A DNA stretch of 64,000 nucleotides from Aphanomyces cochlioides (taxonomy: Eukaryota > Oomycota > Saprolegniomycetes > Saprolegniales > Verrucalvaceae), in the NCBI GenBank assembly GCA_019828595.1, contig JAHQRK010000042.1, positions 124,001 through 188,000 on the forward strand, written 5' to 3'. Below the pieces are notes generated by a model. That model ran no database searches, was not told the origin of the DNA, and worked only from the letters and a program-made list of their open reading frames with translations. This document shows, piece after piece, positions 41,874 to 54,800 of this stretch. Positions within the stretch are counted from its first letter, which is position 1. Each line of letters starts with the position of its first letter. The translations under genes were made by a program, and so were the position numbers.

Positions 41874-44800
41874 ATGTCCAACGCCAACAGCTGTTCCGAG
41901 CTCCGTGAGACCAACACTCACGGAGTCACCATCATTCCAGGTATTGTATCACCTCACCCACTTTCGTCGTCCAATCAGGATGGCGGAAGTGGTGTGAGTA
42001 ATGTCTCTACACCTAACCCTAGGGCCGAAGTGGAGGTCGAGTTCGACCCCAACAGCGTCTCTGGAGACCAATCTGCGTCTCGCTCCCCCAGCGCTTCACC
42101 TGGTGCTCCACTCGCCGGAGTTCCAGGGGGGGGGTCAACCTCAGTGGGTCAGTGGTTGACCCCCAGACCACTGTCGTTAACTTGTCTAGCGAAGCCCTCA
42201 CTCAGGAGGGCGAACCACTGGGGCCTTGTGCCTGTGGTGGCTGCTTCCCTGGACTCCAATTGGAGTCGATCCCCAGTGAAGGCGGCGAGAAAACGGGGTC
42301 CATGCCAGCCCTAGAGGCTACGAGGGCCCCCCCTATGGGCACACCCTGCGGTTCTGTCTACTTCCCCCAGGGGCCTCTTCGGAGGGGCGGGGGCGGTATC
42401 CCGATTTGGGTTCTCGCCGGAGCAATGGTGTACCCCAGTCACCGTGCTGCGGGGATGGCATGGATTCCCCTTCTACCCCTGTCACTGGGGGTCTGGCCCC
42501 GGCCTTTCTCGTGACCAATGGGACTGAGCCAGCAGCCACCAACCGCGTCGCCCCCTGTGCTGAGCCTCCTAGAACGGGAGAGGAAGAAGAAAAATCTCAA
42601 GAGGACGTGGATATGGTCTCTGGAGACGCCGAGGGGAAGGATTCTACTGAAACCGAGGCCTTAACCGACGAGGGAAATACTCAAATTCACTCGGAGGTTG
42701 ATGGGTCAGGCGACATTAACGGCCAAGCGAAGCCGTGTGATACTCCTGGAGAAGTTATTCACGAGGAACAATCGACAAACAATGACAATGACCAGTCAAA
42801 TCAAGACATTGTCGACAAATCCGTTGCTCAAGGAAATGGCGCTGTTGATCCTCCTACCGCGGCAGACAAAATACAAGGCGATCAAGAGCAACAAAACGCT
42901 GAAAAGGCCAATCCATGGACGCAAAAGACTCCCGGCAAGGATTCAGCTTCGTCCAAGAAAGATTCCAAGCAAGGCAATGCTCCCAAAGGCGCGAAACATC
43001 GCAACACTGGTGCTCATGCTATTGCCGATGACGATATTGCGCGATGCGAGGCCATGGCGGACGCATTCTACAAAGACTCTGGTGACATGGACGCCTTCAT
43101 TGAAAACATTTTGCTCACCCCCCAGTCCCAAGTGTACGAGCTCACAGTCAAGTTGGGCGAAGCCTACAAGGACTGGTCCGAAAAAGTCATCTGCGATCAA
43201 TTTGTCAAGGAAAATCCTGGTTCGTTATGGGGCTCCAAATTTCCGAACATTTTGATCCACAAGAAGAACCCACAGACCATTGTGATCTCAAGTTACAACT
43301 TGTCTACGTGCGTGGAAATGGGAGGCACAACGTTTCGACTTGGTGGCAAAGACTTCCTGGTTCCCAAGTACTCGCGTTATGGCAACAACTACTACGTTAC
43401 GTTCAACAAGGTCAGTCACCCTTCGATGGCCAAGGCGATTGTCAAGAAAATGGCTGCATTGACCAAGTCAGTGATAGCAGCATTCAACCCTACTGCTGGT
43501 CAGAACATCAAGTCGCCGCATTTGAGAGTCATTTTCAAGTCGCCTGCGCCTCCTGCAGTGTTGGTACCAAAATCCGGCGACGCACTACGCGAAATCACCA
43601 TTACGGATCCGTCGGGTCAGCCTTTTGTCGTCGTGTTTCAGCACAAGATCGCTGCTCTGAACAAGACATTGCCTCCGTCGATTGTTTCACGACGTGCAGA
43701 GGCCAAGGCTGAAAAAGCGAAGGCAAAAGCGGCCAAGGCAGCGGCAAAATCTCCTCCGTCAGGAGAAAAAGAACCTGAACATGATGGAGACGATCATGAT
43801 CAAGACCCTGGAACAAATGCGGAAGGCAAGGCCGACTCAACTGAGGCATCTGGAGATCGTCAAGATGAACAACCACAGCCAACAGCTCCTTCTCATGGCT
43901 CTGATGTCGATATGTCTGGTGACAGCGATCCCCCTAACAACAATGGACAAGACAAACAACAAGAAGATGTGGAAATGTCTACCAACGAATCGCCCGCTCT
44001 TGCTCCACCAAGTGAGCAGCCCAAGAACTCGCTGGACCTTCAATTGGTAACGGGCTACCGGTCTGGACCAGCTCCAAAACGTACTTTGCCTTCGTCCCCA
44101 CGTTTGGATCCCCTGCCGACATCCAACCGTTTTCATATCCTCGAAGAAGACGACGTGGAACTCTCGTTTGAAGACTTTGCAGTGCCTCGAATTATATTGG
44201 AAGATTCAAGTGCGCCACGCCCGAAAAAGACCAAAGGCAAAGCGAAGAAACAACGACTTAACAAGTCTGCTGCAGCCCACCTCGAATTGGCGAAGAAGAT
44301 CATTCGAGACAAGAAAGTCGAAGGCAGTATCACCGAATGTCAACGCATTTTGCGAGATGATCCTCAGCTCGTTTCACATGCTATGTACGCACAAGATGAA
44401 GACCTCAGTTTGTTTCAGTCACTTGTTGCAACCAAGACTATTGAGCGCAAGATGGCTTTGTTAAAAGCTCAAGGCAAGCCTCACAACTACAAACATCACG
44501 TCAACTTCATGGCTCAATACAAGATTCACCCGTCAGAAATCTTGGAAGAATTGACCACGGACATACCAGAGATCAAGCGCATCCTCTTTGCACTTGCTAC
44601 GATTGACTTATTCCTCTCAAATCGGGCCCCAGACCTCTACACAAACTCGGAGGCACTGACTGTTCTATTGAACCAAGAAGCAACAAGATTGCCTGACACC
44701 AACTGCTTGACGGACTGGTCGCTGTTTGCTTTGATCGAAAACTTCAGCGACAATCTCGAGAAGTTCACTTTGCCGGCTCCCGTCTTGTCGGCCATCTCGA

Positions 44801-44913
44801 TGCTCAAAAGCATCACCAACAATTACCACATCGACGAGCTCTGCAGCAAAGCTCACCACTCCATGAACGCCGACGAAATTGATCCCCTCGATTTGGAGGA
44901 CGATCAACTCTAA
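41874..44913 (+). pseudogene. ORF1 with two homopolymer indels (L9)
   Basis: 3040 nt. A G run is 9 long (42126-42134) where L1 has 7, and a C run is 5 long (42364-42368) where L1 has 6; the net +1 breaks the frame. The native frame is open again from about 42406 to the stop. Both changes are in homopolymers, so sequencing error is a serious alternative to decay. Confidence 0.88.
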
Positions 44914-44991
44914 GGCTTCTATCCCCTGCTTCAATCCATTTCAACCTCCCCTCTGACCCCTCCATTCTACTCATTTTCATCTGTACTCGTG

Positions 44992-47900
44992 ATGATTGAC
45001 AACAACTTCTCCGATGTCCCAACTGAACTCGTGGACTGGGACCCACAAATCATCTCCCTCAACACCAATGGCTTCTCCAACAGTCATCGGTACATCCTCG
45101 ACAAACTATCAAGTGTTCACGACGTTTCCTTTATCCAAGAAACCCGTTTCCGCACGCCAAGTCTCCACGACCGTGTTGCGTTCCATTGGCAACGCATCAC
45201 AAACCACGAAGGCTCTTTGTTCTTTGAAGAGCCTATTTACCCTGAAGTATCCACGTCGCCAGCCACTGGAGGTCTGGCTACGTTGATACATCCTCACTCT
45301 CCTTTGAAGAACGCCACTCAAGTCCCTCATGACAACCCAGTGCTTCGTGGTCGTTATCTACAAGTGCGATGTACTCTGGGTCCACTGACAGTCGTTCTCC
45401 ACAATATCTATGCGCCGGCAGCCTTCCAACAACGAGCAAGTTACTTCGAAGAATTGCCACGCGACTTTCCTCCACATGCGCTCCACATTGTTGGAGGAGA
45501 TTTCAACTGCACTCTCAACAAAGATTTGGATTCGTTGAGACCCAGTACCTCCACCATGGCCGGCACCCTTCAACTGGAACAATGGATGCACAGTTTGTCT
45601 CTGGTGGATCTGTTTCGCCGTCAAAACCCCGTGGCACGAGCCTTCACAAGTCCCACACTCACCAACCGACTCGACTACATATTTTGTTCGTCCACCTTGG
45701 CGGGTCTTCGTCATTGGAAGGCGACGCACATGCCACACGTTCCACAGGCTGACCACGTGGCTTGTCGTATCATCTCAAAGCGTCAAACATTGCGCCATGG
45801 CTCTGGATCATGGAAAGCTCCAACTTGGCTACTTCGTCTACCACGAGCGGCCGAGATTGTTCATGGATGTCTGGATCGATTTTTGGACAAGTCTCCAACA
45901 TTCCACAATATCTCCAAGGCCTACGACATACTGGTCAATGATATCCGCTCCCAACTCAAAGAATTCCATTCTCAACGATTGGAGAAACAACGTCTGCCGT
46001 TGAAGAAGTTAGCTGTCGAGATCGCTTCGCTTTTGCAAGTCCCCAACATGCGTCAAGATTCAGTGCTGGTGGATCGAGTGCGAGACCTTCAAAAGCAAAT
46101 TCACGAGCTGCAAGATCGAGACAAGCAGTTTCGTCAAGACCAGGCGTTCCAACTTCACTTGTACAAAGCAGAGCGCTCGTCCAAGTTCCACTTCATGTCC
46201 CCTGTCCCTACCCCCTTGAAGAAGACAGTCTTCAAAGAGTTGGTGGATGTCAATGGAAATGTTGTCTCCAATCAACAAGGCATGTCTGACGTCCTGGTCG
46301 ACTACTACAAGGACTTGTTTGCAGCTCCCGAGGTGCAGCGATCTGGAGACGAAGTGTCGTCATTTCTGACCCCATTGACTCGACACAAGCAACTGCCAGA
46401 GCAAGCCCAGAAAGAGCTGTCGGCTCCCTTGCGCGCCAACGAGTTCTATCATGCTATTCGACACAGCAGTTCGAACTCAGCGCCAGGTCCCAACGCTCTG
46501 CCATTCGAAGTCCTCAAACTTGCACCTCACAAGTGGTCGTTGGTATTGGAGCTGCTATTCACACACCAGCTCCATTCTCACCCTCGCTTGACTCCCATGC
46601 AACTTGTCAGTACGCTGGTGTTGCTGCACAAGAAAGGCCCCAAGTCACAGGCCAAGAACTATCGGCCCATTAGCCTACTCAACACGGATGTGAAAATCCT
46701 GACGAGTATTCTGGCTTATCGACTCCAGCGCCACATTCGACACATCATCCACCCGGACCAGCAAGGCTTTATCCGTCGAAGCAATATCCAAACCAATATT
46801 GCACGACTGGATGACATGCTGCACCACATCAAACTACACAGTCCGTCCTCGATGGTGGCACTGCTTGACTTTGAGAAAGCTTTTGATCGCGTGGACCACG
46901 CGTACTTGCTCCGCGTCCTCCGTCACTATGGCTTTCCCGAAACCTTTGTTGACATGGTTCGCGTACTGTACTCGGGCCGCAAGTCTCGCATCTTGGTGAA
47001 CGGCTTCTTGTCCAAGCCAGTTCACATCTCACGCGGTGTGTTGCAAGGTGATCCACTGTCGCCACTTCTGTTTGTGATCGCTTTGGAACCGATGTGCCAA
47101 CTCCTACGGCAACACTCCAACTATGGCATCAAGTGTGGGGATCGCTACCACACTGGGAGTTACTTTGCCGACGACTCGCAACTCTATGCTGCAAATGAGA
47201 CGTGCCTCCACCGGCAGCTTGCATTGGTTCAAACCTTTTGCGACAAGTCTGGTTTCCGACTCAACGTAGACAAGACCCAAATTCTGACCTACAGCCAGTT
47301 GAATGGGAACCTTGCCTCACTACAAGTTACTTCCGACAGTCCCGTGAAGGCTCTTGGTATCTTGGTTGCGCCCAATCTTTCTCCATTGGCACGTTTCAAT
47401 TACGTGTTTGAGAAGTTTGTGGCTCGCTTGTCTTTGTGGCTCTACAAGGCTCGAACCATGGCCGGAAAAGTCACTATCCTGCACAGCATATGTCTGCCTG
47501 TGTTATGGTACCAACTGGCTTTTGTCCCTGCCGACAAAGACCTGGCCAAAAAGATCGACAAGGCCATGCTTCAATTTATGCATGGTGAAGAAATCAACCC
47601 ATCCTCCTCTGTCCATGGCCTCCGTTTGATCAAAAAGGAGATCATATTCATGCCGAAGAAGTCCGGTGGCTTAGGCCTGCACCATGCACTTGCTTTATGG
47701 CAACAACACAACCGCTCTGTCATGATCAGATGCATTCAAGCCATCACCACCCCACCCCGCAAGTCTGCCATGTCCGCCTGGATTACGCCGGGCTATACTC
47801 TCCTCGAGAAGGCTTTTCATCCATGGGGTTCCCCCCGAGATCTCCTCTTGGCGAATGGCTCTTCTGCATTCATCAGACAACTGTACAAGAATCCCAATAT

Positions 47901-49047
47901 CACTCCAATGTGGAAAGCCTTATTGAGTAGCTGGTTTGAATCCCGCTGGACTCCGTACGGCTGTCCAAATCACATCTCATCTTTGGATGTTCCCCTTTGG
48001 CACAACTCGTATCTGCCTGGACTCGAAGACCTATACGATCAGTGCTCTACATCGACGCAAGACCAAGCCAATGTATTGGCTTCGCTTCACATCACGAAGT
48101 TGTCGCATTTGTTGACTCCGTGTCAGCGAGTTTGGCCAGCTTCGATCTTGTTCGACAAAATCAACCGTGCCTGCCGCCAAGCCAATTTTGTCCCTCCAAC
48201 GAAACAATGGATCTCAATCTTGGTGACCAAGTTATCACGATTGTTTGAGATTGTTTCTGAAGAGGATGCTCCCGTGTTCCACTTGCCGACGCCAAGCTCT
48301 GAATGGATGGAATGGCACTGGATAATTCACCCTGACTCGAGTCCGATCTTGTTGGCGCTTGCGACTTCGAAATCGGCTAAGATCAGAGCTTCTCCAGCTG
48401 TCAGCTCGTCCATTCTTCCTACCAAGCATCTCAACCTGCCATCCAACTTTTACGAAGACCCCAAGCGCCTTACCCAACTTGCCGCCTTCCTCCAACCCGA
48501 CCACATTCTCCCTCGATATGGAGAGTTCATTTTCAAGACCCTTCTCCGCGCCAACGCCATGCAATATCTGTTTCAGTACCAAGACCCCAAGCCGACGTGT
48601 GTCTTCTGTCGTGTCAATGAGACGTACGAGCATTTCCTGTTCTCTTGTGGATATGGTCAATCTGTTTGGTATTTCTTCAAGGCGATCCAGCGACTGCTCG
48701 AGTGTTCCTTTCCGTCAACGTGTCTGGAAATGTTCTACGAGACGCCCAAGCCGTCCGATGGATACTACATCCGTGGCTATCTGAAGATCTGGCCGATTGT
48801 CCGAGCCTGCGTGTATTATCAAATATGGCTCCAACGTGCCGATCGCACCTTTCGACCCGACCTCACAGCGAAGAGTCCGATGGAAGTAGCCATTCATGCT
48901 GCCTCTTTGATCAAGCTACATCTACAACAGCTCCTGGTTGATCTCCCTCTCAAGAAGGGATACACCAAGGTATTCAATGTGCTCAAGCATCTATCTTCGG
49001 ACCGCTGGTTACGTCAACACGCCATTCCTGACAGTGTCGTTTCATGA
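44992..49047 (+). CDS. LINE ORF2 protein, intact (L9)
   Basis: 1351 aa beginning Met-Ile-Asp, collinear with L1, with all endonuclease, reverse transcriptase and zinc motifs. Near the C-terminus it reads SDRWLRQHAIP where L1 has SDPWLRQHIIP, shared with L10. If the ORF1 indels are errors, L9 would be a second intact element. Confidence 0.94.
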   Translation: MIDNNFSDVPTELVDWDPQIISLNTNGFSNSHRYILDKLSSVHDVSFIQETRFRTPSLHDRVAFHWQRITNHEGSLFFEEPIYPEVSTSPATGGLATLIHPHSPLKNATQVPHDNPVLRGRYLQVRCTLGPLTVVLHNIYAPAAFQQRASYFEELPRDFPPHALHIVGGDFNCTLNKDLDSLRPSTSTMAGTLQLEQWMHSLSLVDLFRRQNPVARAFTSPTLTNRLDYIFCSSTLAGLRHWKATHMPHVPQADHVACRIISKRQTLRHGSGSWKAPTWLLRLPRAAEIVHGCLDRFLDKSPTFHNISKAYDILVNDIRSQLKEFHSQRLEKQRLPLKKLAVEIASLLQVPNMRQDSVLVDRVRDLQKQIHELQDRDKQFRQDQAFQLHLYKAERSSKFHFMSPVPTPLKKTVFKELVDVNGNVVSNQQGMSDVLVDYYKDLFAAPEVQRSGDEVSSFLTPLTRHKQLPEQAQKELSAPLRANEFYHAIRHSSSNSAPGPNALPFEVLKLAPHKWSLVLELLFTHQLHSHPRLTPMQLVSTLVLLHKKGPKSQAKNYRPISLLNTDVKILTSILAYRLQRHIRHIIHPDQQGFIRRSNIQTNIARLDDMLHHIKLHSPSSMVALLDFEKAFDRVDHAYLLRVLRHYGFPETFVDMVRVLYSGRKSRILVNGFLSKPVHISRGVLQGDPLSPLLFVIALEPMCQLLRQHSNYGIKCGDRYHTGSYFADDSQLYAANETCLHRQLALVQTFCDKSGFRLNVDKTQILTYSQLNGNLASLQVTSDSPVKALGILVAPNLSPLARFNYVFEKFVARLSLWLYKARTMAGKVTILHSICLPVLWYQLAFVPADKDLAKKIDKAMLQFMHGEEINPSSSVHGLRLIKKEIIFMPKKSGGLGLHHALALWQQHNRSVMIRCIQAITTPPRKSAMSAWITPGYTLLEKAFHPWGSPRDLLLANGSSAFIRQLYKNPNITPMWKALLSSWFESRWTPYGCPNHISSLDVPLWHNSYLPGLEDLYDQCSTSTQDQANVLASLHITKLSHLLTPCQRVWPASILFDKINRACRQANFVPPTKQWISILVTKLSRLFEIVSEEDAPVFHLPTPSSEWMEWHWIIHPDSSPILLALATSKSAKIRASPAVSSSILPTKHLNLPSNFYEDPKRLTQLAAFLQPDHILPRYGEFIFKTLLRANAMQYLFQYQDPKPTCVFCRVNETYEHFLFSCGYGQSVWYFFKAIQRLLECSFPSTCLEMFYETPKPSDGYYIRGYLKIWPIVRACVYYQIWLQRADRTFRPDLTAKSPMEVAIHAASLIKLHLQQLLVDLPLKKGYTKVFNVLKHLSSDRWLRQHAIPDSVVS

Positions 49048-49194
49048 GTGAGCTGACGGCTCACCACTTCATCTCCTGTTCAATGACCACTTTGCCATAT
49101 TCTGTTTTCCAAGTTCTATTTATACAGTACGAGGCAAATTAGTAAGTCATTAGGGCCTTTGCTCAAAAATAAGGTTAATACAACTCATTTAACC
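49048..49194 (+). promoter_or_regulatory. L9 3' UTR with shortened stop-codon hairpin
   Basis: 146 nt. One T is missing in the 3' arm of the stop-codon dyad, leaving a 6-bp GTGAGC/GCTCAC stem. The terminal hairpin is kept. Confidence 0.55.
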
Positions 49195-51793
49195 CAAGCA
49201 TACCCCACAAAATGCATCTCGATGCCACTTTTTCTCCACTTTTGGTACCCACGTGCCACATGCACATCTCGACCCCATCGAGATACCCACTCGCCACGTC
49301 TGGCATGTTTGAAAGGTGTCATGCTCGTGTGGTGGACGACCAAGCATCAACTTGGTCCGAAATCAACACGCGAGAGTCCCAAGCATACCCCACAAAATGC
49401 ATCTCGATGCCACTTTTTCTCCACTTTTGGTACCCACGTGCCACATGCACATCTCGACCCCATCGAGATACCCACTCGCCACGTCTGGCATGTTTGAAAG
49501 GTGTCATGCTCGTGTGGTGGACGACCAAGCATCAACTTGGTCCGAAATCAACACGCGAGAGTCCCAAGCATACCCCACAAAATGCATCTCGATGCCACTT
49601 TTTCTCCACTTTTGGTACCCACGTGCCACATGCACATCTCGACCCCATCGAGATACCCACTCGCCACGTCTGGCATGTTTGATAGGTGTCATGCTCGTGT
49701 GGTGGACGACCAAGCATCAACTTGGTCCGAAATCAACACGCGAGAGTCCCAAGCATACCCCACAAAATGCATCTCGATGCCACTTTTTCTCCACTTTTGG
49801 TACCCACGTGCCACATGCACATCTCGACCCCATCGAGATACCCACTCGCCACGTGGCATGTTTGAAAGGTGTCATGCTCGTGTGGTGGACGACCAAGCAT
49901 CAACTTGGTCCGAAATCAACACGCGAGAGTCCCAAGCATACCCCACAAAATGCATCTCGATGCCACTTTTTCTCCACTTTTGGTACCCACGTGCCACATG
50001 CACATCTCGACCCCATCGAGATACCCACTCGCCACGTCTGGCATGTTTGATAGGTGTCATGCTCGTGTGGTGGACGACCAAGCATCAACTTGGTCCGAAA
50101 TCAACACGCGAGAGTCCCAAGCATACCCCACAAAATGCATCTCGATGCCACTTTTTCTCCACTTTTGGTACCCACGTGCCACATGCACATCTCGACCCCA
50201 TCGAGATACCCACTCGCCACGTCTGGCATGTTTGAAAGGTGTCATGCTCGTGTGGTGGACGACCAAGCATCAACTTGGTCCGAAATCAACACGCGAGAGT
50301 CCCAAGCATACCCCACAAAATGCATCTCGATGCCACTTTTTCTCCACTTTTGGTACCCACGTGCCACATGCACATCTCGACCCCATCGAGATACCCACTC
50401 GCCACGTCTGGCATGTTTGAAAGGTGTCATGCTCGTGTGGTGGACGACCAAGCATCAACTTGGTCCGAAATCAACACGCGAGAGTCCCAAGCATACCCCA
50501 CAAAATGCATCTCGATGCCACTTTTTCTCCACTTTTGGTACCCACGTGCCACATGCACATCTCGACCCCATCGAGATACCCACTCGCCACGTCTGGCATG
50601 TTTGAAAGGTGTCATGCTCGTGTGGTGGACGACCAAGCATCAACTTGGTCCGAAATCAACACGCGAGAGTCCCAAGCATACCCCACAAAATGCATCTCGA
50701 TGCCACTTTTTCTCCACTTTTGGTACCCACGTGCCACATGCACATCTCGACCCCATCGAGATACCCACTCGCCACGTCTGGCATGTTTGAAAGGTGTCAT
50801 GCTCGTGTGGTGGACGACCAAGCATCAACTTGGTCCGAAATCAACACGCGAGAGTCCCAAGCATACCCCACAAAATGCATCTCGATGCCACTTTTTCTCC
50901 ACTTTTGGTACCCACGTGCCACATGCACATCTCGACCCCATCGAGATACCCACTCGCCACGTCTGGCATGTTTGATAGGTGTCATGCTCGTGTGGTGGAC
51001 GACCAAGCATCAACTTGGTCCGAAATCAACACGCGAGAGTCCCAAGCATACCCCACAAAATGCATCTCGATGCCACTTTTTCTCCACTTTTGGTACCCAC
51101 GTGCCACATGCACATCTCGACCCCATCGAGATACCCACTCGCCACGTCTGGCATGTTTGAAAGGTGTCATGCTCGTGTGGTGGACGACCAAGCATCAACT
51201 TGGTCCGAAATCAACACGCGAGAGTCCCAAGCATACCCCACAAAATGCATCTCGATGCCACTTTTTCTCCACTTTTGGTACCCACGTGCCACATGCACAT
51301 CTCGACCCCATCGAGATACCCACTCGCCACGTCTGGCATGTTTGAAAGGTGTCATGCTCGTGTGGTGGACGACCAAGCATCAACTTGGTCCGAAATCAAC
51401 ACGCGAGAGTCCCAAGCATACCCCACAAAATGCATCTCGATGCCACTTTTTCTCCACTTTTGGTACCCACGTGCCACATGCACATCTCGACCCCATCGAG
51501 ATACCCACTCGCCACGTCTGGCATGTTTGAAAGGTGTCATGCTCGTGTGGTGGACGACCAAGCATCAACTTGGTCCGAAATCAACACGCGAGAGTCCCAA
51601 GCATACCCCACAAAATGCATCTCGATGCCACTTTTTCTCCACTTTTGGTACCCACGTGCCACATGCACATCTCGACCCCATCGAGATACCCACTCGCCAC
51701 GTCTGGCATGTTTGAAAGGTGTCATGCTCGTGTGGTGGACGACCAAGCATCAACTTGGTCCGAAATCAACACGCGAGAGTCCCAAGCATACCC
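49194..51793. repeat. Satellite block A9 (2600 bp, 14 monomers)
   Basis: Fourteen monomers plus the 12-bp duplication, minus a 2-bp deletion (CCACGTGGCATG) near 49855. An A-to-T variant (TTTGATAGG) recurs at 49683, 50051 and 50976; the last two are 925 bp (five monomers) apart and the first two 368 bp (two monomers less the deletion), showing local copying of monomer groups. Confidence 0.98.
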
Positions 51794-51881
51794 GACTTCC
51801 GAATTTGCCTCGTACCCCTCACTTCCGAATTTGCCTCGTACCCCTCAAGTCAAGAAGTTATCAAGTGCCGCCGCGCTCAAA

Positions 51882-54800
51882 ATGTCCAACGCCAACAGCT
51901 GTTCCGAGCTCCGTGAGACCAACACTCACGGAGTCACCATCATTCCAGGTATTGTATCACCTCACCCACTTTCGTCGTCCAATCAGGATGGCGGAAGTGG
52001 TGTGAGTAATGTCTCTACACCTAACCCTAGGGCCGAAGTGGAGGTCGAGTTCGACCCCAACAGCGTCTCTGGAGACCAATCTGCGTCTCGCTCCCCCAGC
52101 GCTTCACCTGGTGCTCCACTCGCCGGAGTTCCAGGGGGGGTCAACCTCAGTGGGTCAGTGGTTGACCCCCAGACCACTGTCGTTAACTTGTCTAGCGAAG
52201 CCCTCACTCAGGAGGGCGAACCACTGGGGCCTTGTGCCTGTGGTGGCTGCTTCCCTGGACTCCAATTGGAGTCGATCCCCAGTGAAGGCGGCGAGAAAAC
52301 GGGGTCCATGCCAGCCCTAGAGGCTACGAGGGCCCCCCCTATGGGCACACCCTGCGGTTCTGTCTACTTCCCCCCAGGGGCCTCTTCGGAGGGGCGGGGG
52401 CGGTATCCCGATTTGGGTTCTCGCCGGTGCAATGGTGTACCCCAGTCACCGTGCTGCGGGGATGGCATGGATTCCCCTTCTACCCCTGTCACTGGGGGTC
52501 TGGCCCCGGCCTTTCTCGTGACCAATGGGACTGAGCCAGCAGCCACCAACCGCGTCGCCCCCTGTGCTGAGCCTCCTAGAACGGGAGAGGAAGAAGAAAA
52601 ATCTCAAGAGGACGTGGATATGGTCTCTGGAGACGCCGAGGGGAAGGATTCTACTGAAACCGAGGCCTTAACCGACGAGGGAAATACTCAAATTCACTCG
52701 GAGGTTGATGGGTCAGGCGACATTAACGGCCAAGCGAAGCCGTGTGATACTCCTGGAGAAGTTATTCACGAGGAACAATCGACAAACAATGACAATGACC
52801 AGTCAAATCAAGACATTGTCGACAAATCCGTTGCTCAAGGAAATGGCGCTGTTGATCCTCCTACCGCGGCAGACAAAATACAAGGCGATCAAGAGCAACA
52901 AAACGCTGAAAAGGCCAATCCATGGACGCAAAAGACTCCCGGCAAGGATTCAGCTTCGTCCAAGAAAGATGCCAAGCAAGGCAATGCTCCCAAAGGCGCG
53001 AAACATCGCAACACTGGTGCTCATGCTATTGCCGATGACGATATTGCGCGATGCGAGGCCATGGCGGACGCATTCTACAAAGACTCTGGTGACATGGACG
53101 CCTTCATTGAAAACATTTTGCTCACCCCCCAGTCCCAAGTGTACGAGCTCACAGTCAAGTTGGGCGAAGCCTACAAGGACTGGTCCGAAAAAGTCATCTG
53201 CGATCAATTTGTCAAGGAAAATCCTGGTTCGTTATGGGGCTCCAAATTTCCGAACATTTTGATCCACAAGAAGAACCCACAGACCATTGTGATCTCAAGT
53301 TACAACTTGTCTACGTGCGTGGAAATGGGAGGCACAACGTTTCGACTTGGTGGCAAAGACTTCCTGGTTCCCAAGTACTCGCGTTATGGCAACAACTACT
53401 ACGTTACGTTCAACAAGGTCAGTCACCCTTCGATGGCCAAGGCGATTGTCAAGAAAATGGCTGCATTGACCAAGTCAGTGATAGCAGCATTCAACCCTAC
53501 TGCTGGTCAGAACATCAAGTCGCCGCATTTGAGAGTCATTTTCAAGTCGCCTGCGCCTCCTGCAGTGTTGGTACCAAAATCCGGCGACGCACTACGCGAA
53601 ATCACCATTACGGATCCGTCGGGTCAGCCTTTTGTCGTCGTGTTTCAGCACAAGATCGCTGCTCTGAACAAGACATTGCCTCCGTCGATTGTTTCACGAC
53701 GTGCAGAGGCCAAGGCTGAAAAAGCGAAGGCAAAAGCGGCCAAGGCAGCGGCAAAATCTCCTCCGTCAGGAGAAAAAGAACCTGAACATGATGGAGACGA
53801 TCATGATCAAGACCCTGGAACAAATGCGGAAGGCACGGCCGACTCAACTGAGGCATCTGGAGATCGTCAAGATGAACAACCACAGCCAACAGCTCCTTCT
53901 CATGGCTCTGATGTCGATATGTCTGGTGACAGCGATCCCCCTAACAACAATGGACAAGACAAACAACAAGAAGATGTGGAAATGTCTACCAACGAATCGC
54001 CCGCTCTTGCTCCACCAAGTGAGCAGCCCAAGAACTCGCTGGACCTTCAATTGGTAACGGGCTACCGGTCTGGACCAGCTCCAAAACGTACTTTGCCTTC
54101 GTCCCCACGTTTGGATCCCCTGCCGACATCCAACCGTTTTCATATCCTCGAAGAAGACGACGTGGAACTCTCGTTTGAAGACTTTGCAGTGCCTCGAATT
54201 ATATTGGAAGATTCAAGTGCGCCACGCCCGAAAAAGACCAAAGGCAAAGCGAAGAAACAACGACTTAACAAGTCTGCTGCAGCCCACCTCGAATTGGCGA
54301 AGAAGATCATTCGAGACAAGAAAGTCGAAGGCAGTATCACCGAATGTCAACGCATTTTGCGAGATGATCCTCAGCTCGTTTCACATGCTATGTACGCACA
54401 AGATGAAGACCTCAGTTTGTTTCAGTCACTTGTTGCAACCAAGACTATTGAGCGCAAGATGGCTTTGTTAAAAGCTCAAGGCAAGCCTCACAACTACAAA
54501 CATCACGTCAACTTCATGGCTCAATACAAGATTCACCCGTCAGAAATCTTGGAAGAATTGACCACGGACATACCAGAGATCAAGCGCATCCTCTTTGCAC
54601 TTGCTACGATTGACTTATTCCTCTCAAATCGGGCCCCAGACCTCTACACAAACTCGGAGGCACTGACTGTTCTATTGAACCAAGAAGCAACAAGATTGCC
54701 TGACACCAACTGCTTGACGGACTGGTCGCTGTTTGCTTTGATCGAAAACTTCAGCGACAATCTCGAGAAGTTCACTTTGCCGGCTCCCGTCTTGTCGGCC

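Larger units (their letters stand above)
41786..49193 (+). mobile_element. L9: full-length LINE with duplicated 5' end, ORF1 frameshifted
   Basis: 7408 bp. Its first 26 bases, ACTTCCGAATTTGCCTCG and the next eight, occur twice in tandem (41787-41812 and 41813-41838). The 12-bp duplication CCAAGCATACCC is at 41774-41785 and 49194-49205. L10 has the identical 5' repeat, insertion point and duplication, so the two share one origin. ORF1 has two homopolymer indels; ORF2 is open. Confidence 0.96.
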
